Shown here: positions 1 to 6,036 of the stretch, one piece after another | How positions within the stretch are numbered: position 1 is the first letter of the stretch | Layout of the letters: each line of letters begins with the position of its first letter | Assembly (NCBI GenBank): GCA_964542855.1 | Contig: CAZIWJ010000222.1 | Location: 1 to 6,036, forward strand | Source of the DNA: CAZIWJ01 sp964542855 | GTDB taxonomy: Bacteria; Bacteroidota; Bacteroidia; Cytophagales; Cyclobacteriaceae | Length of the DNA: 6,036 nt | Direction: 5' to 3' | The notes under the pieces: model-generated | Told to the model about the DNA's origin: nothing | Database searches by the model: none | The model's input: the letters and a program-made list of their open reading frames with translations, nothing else | Position numbers and translations under genes: made by a program

Positions 1-1397
1 ATACGCTGCTGAATGGAAAATTCCGGTACCAGTTCGATTCTACTGCTTCGGTAAGCTTATTGTTAAATTACTCCACGCTGCCAATGTCGCAAAGCCCCGG
101 CGGGGTAAACCTGGAAACGGTGAATGAAGATCGTTCCCAGGCCCGCGACCGTAACTTGTTGTTTAAAGCCGGGGGGGATGTCTCCCAATCGCGCGTGGGC
201 GTAATTGCCAATAAATCATTCGGCAACCATACGTTTCAAGGTAAAATTTTCCAGCTTAACCGCGACTTATATGCCAGCATCCCGGTTCCTTTCAACGGCA
301 TCATCACCTTCGACCGGACGTTTAACGGTGGAGGGTTTTCTCATACTTACGAAGCTGATAACGGATTTTTCACCATTAAAACCGGCGTGGATGTAGAAGA
401 CCAAACCGACGACCGCGTTCGTTTTGCCAATAATGAAGGCGAAGCTGGTGACATGGTGCTAGACCAGGAAGAAAATTTCCTGGATGTTGGAGTTTATTCC
501 CTGGCTGAAATTTTCCCGGCCCCGAATTTTTCCATTACAGCCGGGCTGCGCTACGATTACGTGGAATACGGCGCGAACGATAATTTTCTCGACAACGGCG
601 ATGATACCGGATCGTCATCTTTCAACCCGTTTAATCCATTGCTGGGGGTTACCTGGACCCCTGTTCCTGCCGTAAATGTGTATGCGAATTATTCTACCAG
701 CTTCGAAACCCCAACCCTGAACGAGCTTTCTAATAACCCAACGTTGGATGGGGGCTTCAACGAGGATTTGCGTCCGCTACAGGCCCGCAACTACGAGTTG
801 GGGGTTAAAGGATGGGCTAACGGTAAACTTCGTTACGAATTTACCCTGTACCGCATCAACGTTACTGATGAAATAACCCGGTTCCAGATCGATGACAGCA
901 ACAACAGCTTTTTTCAGAATGCAGGAGAAACCCAGCGTAATGGTGTTGAACTTGGCTTGGGGTACGAATTTGCACCAGGGTTGCAGGCGTTTGCAAATTA
1001 TGCTTACTCCGATTTTACCTATGTTACTTTCCAGGATGGCGACGACAACTTTGCCAACAACGACCTGCCGGGCATTCCCCGTCACCAGGGTTACGGTGAA
1101 ATCAGGTATAACCACCGTGCAGGGTTTTACGGAATTGTAACGGGGCGTTATAACGGGGAATTATTTGCCGATAATGCTAACGAGGTTTTAGTGGAAAGCA
1201 ATTTTGTTACCAACCTGAGAACCGGCTGGCAGTTTAAAATTTCCGAAACCCTGGGTATGGAAGTTTTTGGTGGAGTGAACAACCTGTTCAGTGTCGATTA
1301 CTTCTCTAACATTGCTGTTAATGCATTTGGGGGGCGTTATTACAGTGCTGCGCCACCGATAAACTTTTACGGCGGGTTAAGCTTGCGTTTAAATTGA
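1..1397 (+). CDS. TonB-dependent outer-membrane receptor, YncD/PqqU-like, 5'-truncated by window edge
   Basis: The frame is open from base 3, so the true start lies upstream; an apparent TTG start at base 60 is internal. About 464 residues are visible, all from the beta-barrel of an outer-membrane active transporter driven by TonB-ExbBD; the signal peptide, TonB box and plug are missing. Visible family marks are alternating aromatic/polar strands, an FETPTLNELS motif near 702-731 followed by a RNYELGVKG strand (about 786-812), a GVELGLGYEF strand near 942-971, and an AFGGRYY...NFYGGLSLRL ending. The final residue is Asn, not the usual aromatic residue. No cysteines are seen. It ends in tandem stops TGA TAA. 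From memory, the early PGGVNLETVNEDRSQAR stretch and the FETPTLNE motif recall the YncD (PqqU) receptor family, which in E. coli imports PQQ; another siderophore-type receptor is possible. The receptor identity is firm, the substrate is inference. It precedes a second receptor by 133 bases and may be transcribed separately from it. Confidence 0.9.
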   Translation, partial: TLLNGKFRYQFDSTASVSLLLNYSTLPMSQSPGGVNLETVNEDRSQARDRNLLFKAGGDVSQSRVGVIANKSFGNHTFQGKIFQLNRDLYASIPVPFNGIITFDRTFNGGGFSHTYEADNGFFTIKTGVDVEDQTDDRVRFANNEGEAGDMVLDQEENFLDVGVYSLAEIFPAPNFSITAGLRYDYVEYGANDNFLDNGDDTGSSSFNPFNPLLGVTWTPVPAVNVYANYSTSFETPTLNELSNNPTLDGGFNEDLRPLQARNYELGVKGWANGKLRYEFTLYRINVTDEITRFQIDDSNNSFFQNAGETQRNGVELGLGYEFAPGLQAFANYAYSDFTYVTFQDGDDNFANNDLPGIPRHQGYGEIRYNHRAGFYGIVTGRYNGELFADNANEVLVESNFVTNLRTGWQFKISETLGMEVFGGVNNLFSVDYFSNIAVNAFGGRYYSAAPPINFYGGLSLRLN

Positions 1398-1530
1398 TAA
1401 TTAACAGGAGTAGTTAATGACTTTACGCATTTTTTATTAGTTAATATCGATTTAAATTGATTCAGATTATAAAATATTTGCAATTCTAACGCTATTTTTC
1501 ACACCTATTTATCAGTCCCATAATCAAAAC

Positions 1531-3861
1531 ATGAAAAATTCTTTAGGGATTTTACTCTTACTTTTTTCTATCTGCTCTGGCTACGCTCAGGAAAAACCGC
1601 GCACCATTGAACTGGATTCCATTACTATTATAGGCATAACCCCGGTACAGGGTATGGCCCTGGAGAAGGACAAACTTCCGGTAAGTATTCAGAAAGTAAA
1701 CAACCGGCAATTTGAAAGTGCCCAGAGCCTGGATATTACCGACTTTATGAACCGGAACCTGGGAAGTGTTAATATCAACACTGCGGGGGGTAACGACTTG
1801 CAACCCGACCTGAATTACCGCGGTTTTACCGCTTCCCCGTTACTGGGTTTACCACAGGGGTTATCGATTTACCAGGATGGCGTACGCATCAATGAACTAT
1901 TCGGCGATGTGGTAAACTGGGAATTGCTCCCGGAAAATGCATTATCTACCATTTCAATTGTACCGGGCTCCAACCCATTATTTGGTCTTAATACGTTGGG
2001 TGGTGCCATTTCGGTGCGCACTAACTCCGGCTTCAATCGGGAGGGAACAAACCTGTCGATGTTCGGCGGTTCTTTCGGTCGCCTGAATCTGGAGGCCAGC
2101 TCTGGTGGAAATAACGGCAAGTGGGGGTACTTTGTCAGTGCCGGCCGCTTCCAGGAAGACGGCTGGAGAAATTTTTCTAAATCGGAAGTTTCCCAGGCGT
2201 TTGGTAAGGTAAGCTACAAGGGTGATAATTCCCGCTCTGACTTCAGCGTTACTTTCGCCGATAGCGACCTGCGGGGAAACGGGGCTTCGCCAGTAGAACT
2301 GCTGGAAATAGGTCGGGAAGAAGTGTTTACCCATCCCGATAACACCCAAAATAACCTGTGGCAGTTTATTTTTAACAACACTACGTCTATTTCCGACGAC
2401 GTGAGCGTTTCTGTAAACGGCTACTACCGACGCAAAGAAACGTCTACGTTCAACGGCGACGACAGTGCCTACGAAGAATGCGAAGATCCTGAATTTGCCG
2501 GGGTGCTTTGTGAAGAAGAAGGACTGGAAGAGGAAGAAGAAGAAGAAGAAGAAGAAGAGGAGGAAGAGCAGGAGCCTGTGCTCGACCAGAACGGTAATAC
2601 GGTTCCGGCTACCGACGAATTTGCCACCGCTACCAATAACCGTTCTAATACCCTGGAAAATGCCTTCGGTGGAACCGTACAGTTGAACATCGACAAGGAC
2701 CTGGGCGGTAAAGAAAATCACCTGGTAGTTGGAATAAACGCCTACGGTGGCTCTGCAGCTTTTAACTCTAATACCGAATTTGCGGAGCTAAATGAAGTTC
2801 GGGGTACTACCGGCAGCGAAGTTTTCGATGGCGGCAGTTTCGTGGAAGTTGACGTACAGGTTACAAACGCCAGTGTTTTCGTTTCCGAATCGTACTTTCC
2901 AATCGATGAACTGGCACTAACGGTTTCGGCCAATGCCAATTACGTGAACATCGTGCTCGATGATCAATTGGGAACTGCGTTAAACGGGGATCATGAGTAT
3001 TTCCGGGTGAACCCTTCAGCCGGGTTTGTGTACGATTTCGGGAAAACCAATGTTTACGGTAACTTTGCCGTTTCGGCCCGCGCCCCTTCTCCGGTTGAAT
3101 TAACCTGTGCCGATCCGGAAGCGCCCTGCCGGCTGCCCAACGGCTTCCTTGCCGACCCTCCGCTAGACCAGGTAGTTTCGAACACCTTTGAAACCGGAGT
3201 CCGCGGTATATTGGCCCGGTCAGTGAACTGGTCGCTGGGTGGCTTTTTAACCAATGTTTCCAACGATATTTATTTTGTTAGTGCCGGCCCGGCCCGAAAT
3301 AGTGGGTTTTTTACTAACATCGGTAATACCCGTCGCCTGGGTGTAGAAGCCAGCCTCACCAAATCAGTAGGTAGACTGCAAGGATTCCTGCATTACACGT
3401 TCATGAATGCTACTTTCGAAGAAAACTTTACTGTAAATAGTCCTTTTCATCCCAATGCCGATGAAGGGGAAATTGACGTAGTAGCTGGTAGCCGTATTCC
3501 GCTGCTTCCTCAACACATTTTCAAAACCGGACTAAATTATTCCATCACCAACCAATTAATGGTGGGTGCTGAAATTATGAGCGTGGGAAGCAGCTTCATT
3601 CGCGGTGATGAATCGAACGAACTCGGTGAAGACCAACAGCTAAACGCTTATACCCTGCTAAACCTTCGCGCTGAATACCAGCCGCTGAATTTTCTCGGGG
3701 TATTTGTAAAGGCCAACAACGTGTTGAATACAGAGTATGAAACATTCGGTTTACTGGGCGAAGCAGACGAAGTGGCTGCTTTCGAAGATTTTGAAGAAGA
3801 ATTATTCCTTACCCCCGGAGTACCATTTTATTTCCAGGCAGGTGTGGAACTAAGCTTCTAA
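1531..3861 (+). CDS. TonB-dependent outer-membrane receptor with poly-glutamate extracellular loop
   Basis: This is a complete 776-residue ligand-gated outer-membrane channel, powered by TonB. Residues 1-19 are a signal peptide with probable cleavage after GYA. Residues about 26-35 (IELDSITIIG) are the likely TonB box, the plug spans about 50-165 with YQDGVRINELFGD and PGSNPLFGLNTLGGA motifs, and the rest is a 22-strand-type barrel ending in the canonical aromatic signal GVELSF. There is no N-terminal carboxypeptidase-like domain and no SusD partner, so it is not a SusC glycan receptor. Cys317/Cys327 and Cys526/Cys533 (in ELTCADPEAPCRLPN) form two close pairs, probably loop disulfides. Residues 333-346 are 14 consecutive glutamates beside the first pair. 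From memory, the CADP-APC-LPN and late TFGLLGEADEV motifs mark a receptor family widespread in Proteobacteria, of unsettled substrate. The ATG has only an A-rich leader and no Shine-Dalgarno, normal for Bacteroidota. It probably shares a transcript with the cytochrome gene 54 bases downstream. Confidence 0.95.
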   Translation: MKNSLGILLLLFSICSGYAQEKPRTIELDSITIIGITPVQGMALEKDKLPVSIQKVNNRQFESAQSLDITDFMNRNLGSVNINTAGGNDLQPDLNYRGFTASPLLGLPQGLSIYQDGVRINELFGDVVNWELLPENALSTISIVPGSNPLFGLNTLGGAISVRTNSGFNREGTNLSMFGGSFGRLNLEASSGGNNGKWGYFVSAGRFQEDGWRNFSKSEVSQAFGKVSYKGDNSRSDFSVTFADSDLRGNGASPVELLEIGREEVFTHPDNTQNNLWQFIFNNTTSISDDVSVSVNGYYRRKETSTFNGDDSAYEECEDPEFAGVLCEEEGLEEEEEEEEEEEEEEQEPVLDQNGNTVPATDEFATATNNRSNTLENAFGGTVQLNIDKDLGGKENHLVVGINAYGGSAAFNSNTEFAELNEVRGTTGSEVFDGGSFVEVDVQVTNASVFVSESYFPIDELALTVSANANYVNIVLDDQLGTALNGDHEYFRVNPSAGFVYDFGKTNVYGNFAVSARAPSPVELTCADPEAPCRLPNGFLADPPLDQVVSNTFETGVRGILARSVNWSLGGFLTNVSNDIYFVSAGPARNSGFFTNIGNTRRLGVEASLTKSVGRLQGFLHYTFMNATFEENFTVNSPFHPNADEGEIDVVAGSRIPLLPQHIFKTGLNYSITNQLMVGAEIMSVGSSFIRGDESNELGEDQQLNAYTLLNLRAEYQPLNFLGVFVKANNVLNTEYETFGLLGEADEVAAFEDFEEELFLTPGVPFYFQAGVELSF
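2527..2568 (+). repeat. GAA/GAG trinucleotide microsatellite encoding poly-Glu
   Basis: Fourteen consecutive Glu codons, of which eight (2533-2556) are an uninterrupted GAA run; the flanks are GAA/GAG mixtures. The strand is purine-only from 2526 to 2568. Because the unit is three bases, slippage would change the loop length of the receptor without breaking the frame. The tract also creates long spurious poly-Lys, poly-Ser and poly-Phe reading frames in other frames, which are not genes. Confidence 0.95.
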
Positions 3862-3915
3862 CAACAACGCACAGCTAAATATACTAAAGGAAACATCAAC
3901 CAACTATATATTATC

Positions 3916-5874
3916 ATGGATCTAAATTTATTATTCTTCATGCTGAGTTCACTCGTGATCCTGCTCATCGTAGCGTTGGTGGTCATGATATCTTCGCTTT
4001 ACAACTTTTCTGCCTTTATCGGCAAAGGAAAAAACCTGAACTCCAGGCCGGAAAAACTACTTATGAGCCTGATTCCATCCAAAGTGGCGTTGGGGTCAGC
4101 TCTTTCTGTAGGTTTGGCCGGTATATTTGGCTGTTACGTTTTCCTCCTGTCTCCCGACCCTTCTACTGAAACAGCAACGGCAGAAGCGGAAGAACCGGCT
4201 ACGGAGACGGGAGCACAAGCGGTTTTAACCGCTAGTGTTTCTTCTCCGGTGGTTCGCGAATTCAAGGAAATGGAAGTACTTAACGACGAGGCTTCTTTAC
4301 AGGCGGGTCAGTCCATTTTTACCAAAAACTGTTCGGCCTGTCATGGACAGAACGGGGAAGGAATGGTTGGTCCTAATCTTACCGATCCTTACTGGATTCA
4401 CGGTGGTGATCTGGGTAGCGTTTACCAGGTTATTGAACACGGGGTACCCGCCAAAGGGATGCAGCCCTGGGGTAACCAGCTTAGCGAAGAGGAAATGCAT
4501 CAGGTTGGCAGTTACGTCCTTAGCCTTAAGGGGAATGAAGTAGATAACCCCAAGGCCCCGCAAGGGAAACTGTTCCTGGCACAAGCGGAAGAATGGGCAT
4601 TCGTTACCAACGAAGGCTCGGAAGAACTCAGTTTCCTGAATGTAGAAACTAACGAGGTAGTGAATACCATAACTGTTGGAAGCCGGCCAAGGGGCGTTCG
4701 GGTTAGCCCTGACGGTACCAAGATCTACGTGGCTGTTAGCGGTTCTCCTCGTTGCCCTCCCTGGGTTGACGAAGAAGAGTGTGCAAAGAAAAAGACTGAT
4801 AAAAGCAAGGATGGTATCATTGAAGTGGATATTAAAGAGCAAAAGGTACTACGTAAACTCCCTTCTGGTTCTGATCCTGAACAATTCGATATTACCCCCG
4901 ACGGCAAACAACTGGTAATTTCCAACGAAGATGCCGATAAAGCTACGATTGTGGATATCGAGTCTGGTAAAATAGCAAAAGAAATGGAAGTTGGCCGCGA
5001 ACCGGAAGGAGTAAAAATCACCCCTGATGGCAAGCTGGCTTATGTAACTGGTGAAACCGACCACAATGTAACCGTTGTAAATATAGAAGATGGTAAGGAG
5101 GTTGCCGATATTAAGGTTGGTGAACGACCGCGCGACGTGATCTTCAATAACGAAGGTTCGTTGGCTTTTGTAAGCGGAGAGGTTGACCGCACTATTTCGG
5201 TGATCGATGTAAAAACTAACGAAGTTATTAAAACCCTGCAGCTTGAAGAAGGCATCTTGCCAATGGGAATGGCGCTATCGTACAACGAACAGTTCCTCTA
5301 CGTAGCCGGTGGCAGAGGCGGAAACCTGATTGAGATAAACCTGGCCAACGGTAAAGTGGAGCGAGAAGTAAAAGTAGGCGAGCGGCCCTGGGGCGTAAGC
5401 ATTTCATTCGATGGCCGCAGGTTATACACTGCTAACGGGCCTTCTCACACCATGTCAGTTGTGGATGTTAGCACCTTCGAACTGGTCGACAGCATTGCCG
5501 TGGGTAAAATGCCCTGGGGAGTTGCTGTAGGGCCTAATCCGGGAATCCTCACTGCCTCGGTAACTGATGTTGCCCCCGAGGAAGAACTGGACATTGATGC
5601 CCTAATTGCCGGGGGTAGCGTTCAGAAAGGTGCCATGATGTTCAACGCCATTTACGGTTGTGCACACTGCCACGGTACGAACGCGCACGGGCATACCGAC
5701 AACCGTAACCTAAGGGCACTGGTTGATCGATATGGTAATAACGCCGAGAATGTATTCCTGCAAGTGATGGCGGAAGGTCGTAATGGTACTGCTATGCCTC
5801 CCTGGGATCACCTGCCGGAAAAGAAAATCAACGACATTAAAGCGTTTATTTTCTCTCTGCAAAAAGAAGATTAA
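3916..5874 (+). CDS. Membrane-anchored cytochrome c / YVTN beta-propeller / cytochrome c fusion protein
   Basis: A 652-residue electron-transfer protein. Helices at about 3-28 and 57-79 flank a basic loop (GKGKNLNSRPEK), so by the positive-inside rule the rest faces the periplasm. An acidic, Thr/Ala/Glu-rich linker (81-102) follows. The first cytochrome c domain has heme motif CSACH (Cys139, Cys142, His143) and probable axial Met182 in GMQPW; GPNLTDPYWIHGG and the KAPQGKL end closely recall CcoP of cbb3 oxidases. Residues about 228-540 form seven YVTN-type blades with repeated VG-RPRG/RPWG and SPDG turns; LPSGSDPEQF, VGREPEGV and the NG...SVVDV...PWGV series resemble the PQQ-catabolism-associated propeller family (TIGR03866, from memory). 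The second cytochrome c has CAHCH (Cys582, Cys585, His586) and Met627 in AMPPW. A blade 1-2 insertion holds Cys280 and Cys289. No SD is seen; the AAAGG at 3886-3890 is too far from the ATG. Domains are clear; the exact redox partner is unknown, and no CcoN/CcoO genes are nearby. Confidence 0.93.
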   Translation: MDLNLLFFMLSSLVILLIVALVVMISSLYNFSAFIGKGKNLNSRPEKLLMSLIPSKVALGSALSVGLAGIFGCYVFLLSPDPSTETATAEAEEPATETGAQAVLTASVSSPVVREFKEMEVLNDEASLQAGQSIFTKNCSACHGQNGEGMVGPNLTDPYWIHGGDLGSVYQVIEHGVPAKGMQPWGNQLSEEEMHQVGSYVLSLKGNEVDNPKAPQGKLFLAQAEEWAFVTNEGSEELSFLNVETNEVVNTITVGSRPRGVRVSPDGTKIYVAVSGSPRCPPWVDEEECAKKKTDKSKDGIIEVDIKEQKVLRKLPSGSDPEQFDITPDGKQLVISNEDADKATIVDIESGKIAKEMEVGREPEGVKITPDGKLAYVTGETDHNVTVVNIEDGKEVADIKVGERPRDVIFNNEGSLAFVSGEVDRTISVIDVKTNEVIKTLQLEEGILPMGMALSYNEQFLYVAGGRGGNLIEINLANGKVEREVKVGERPWGVSISFDGRRLYTANGPSHTMSVVDVSTFELVDSIAVGKMPWGVAVGPNPGILTASVTDVAPEEELDIDALIAGGSVQKGAMMFNAIYGCAHCHGTNAHGHTDNRNLRALVDRYGNNAENVFLQVMAEGRNGTAMPPWDHLPEKKINDIKAFIFSLQKED

Positions 5875-6010
5875 AACTATTTTATGGTATTAATGAATTT
5901 CAAATGATTTTATTTATATTTATTGAAAATATAGAAAAAAGATAGTGATTTAATACGCCAACTTTTTAATCTTTTAATCAGGCTCGCACTACACACCTAT
6001 ATCCGCCTGG

Positions 6011-6036
6011 AGCACCCCTTGGTACAAGGGGTGCTT
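6011..6036 (+). terminator. Candidate intrinsic terminator hairpin, cut by window end
   Basis: AGCACCCCTT (6011-6020) and AAGGGGTGCT (6026-6035) are perfect inverted repeats of 10 bp around a five-base GGTAC loop, in otherwise AT-rich DNA 136 bases after the cytochrome-propeller stop. The first T after the stem is the last base of the window, so the T-tract needed for a + strand terminator cannot be confirmed. On the minus strand the stem is followed by CCAGGCGG, which does not support termination that way. A repeat element or a regulatory stem are alternatives. Confidence 0.6.

Noticed and set aside
60..62. TTG at 60 as the start of the first receptor
   Set aside because: The same frame is open to the window edge with barrel-like sequence before it, and a receptor starting here would lack a signal peptide and plug.
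1457..1500. Bacteroidota-type promoter (TTG plus TAnnTTTG) upstream of the second receptor
   Set aside because: TTG at 1457-1459, AATATTTG at 1473-1480 and TATTTTTC at 1493-1500 each deviate from consensus, and no pair has the expected spacing of about 19-21 bases; a promoter may exist here but cannot be placed.
1531..1590. Lipoprotein signal at Cys16 of the second receptor
   Set aside because: The residues before the cysteine (FSI) do not fit a lipobox, and a standard cleavage site after GYA is present, as expected for a barrel protein.
1978..2721. 247-codon minus-strand open frame opposite the second receptor
   Set aside because: It overlaps a clear receptor gene, is kept open by the GAA repeat (read as poly-Phe), and shows no domain-like pattern.
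4321..4560. Reading the gene as a true cbb3 oxidase CcoP subunit
   Set aside because: Only the first heme domain is CcoP-like; the second heme lies after a propeller of about 310 residues and no CcoN, CcoO or CcoQ genes are adjacent in the window.
4297..4842. 181-codon minus-strand open frame opposite the cytochrome-propeller gene
   Set aside because: It lies wholly inside a gene with heme motifs and propeller repeats, and its translation shows no recognisable family or signal.

Overview
The window looks like part of a Bacteroidota genome (Flavobacteriia or a related class). The pointers are the MKN...GYAQ-type export signals, the lack of usable Shine-Dalgarno sequences before the two complete genes, AT-rich intergenic DNA around coding DNA of roughly 45-50 % GC by eye, and a cbb3-oxidase-CcoP-like cytochrome c domain of the kind common in that phylum. 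All genes read on the + strand and no RNA gene, CRISPR array or mobile element is visible.

Layout. (1) Bases 1-1397 are the 3' part of a TonB-dependent outer-membrane receptor; its signal peptide and plug lie upstream of the window. Its barrel resembles the YncD/PqqU-type receptor family. (2) Bases 1398-1530 are an AT-rich spacer with a tiny Shine-Dalgarno-led reading frame of seven codons and a T-tract, but no convincing gene. (3) Bases 1531-3861 are a complete second TonB-dependent receptor (776 aa) with a signal peptide, a plug, a 14-residue poly-glutamate tract in a predicted extracellular loop, and two close cysteine pairs. (4) After 54 bases comes 3916-5874, a 652-aa membrane-anchored protein with an unusual order: two membrane helices, a CcoP-like cytochrome c domain, a seven-bladed YVTN beta-propeller and a second cytochrome c domain. 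(5) Bases 5875-6036 are an AT-rich tail ending in a perfect 10-bp GC-rich hairpin cut by the window edge, probably the operon terminator.

Working together (inference). The propeller resembles the 'PQQ-dependent catabolism-associated beta-propeller' type, and E. coli pairs a PQQ receptor (PqqU, formerly YncD) with a YVTN propeller (YncE). Two receptors beside a diheme cytochrome-propeller fusion suggest a module that imports a cofactor or metal complex (PQQ, or possibly a lanthanide or calcium chelate) and passes electrons from a periplasmic quinoprotein dehydrogenase to a terminal oxidase. No dehydrogenase, PQQ synthesis gene or oxidase lies in the window, so the substrate is unproven.
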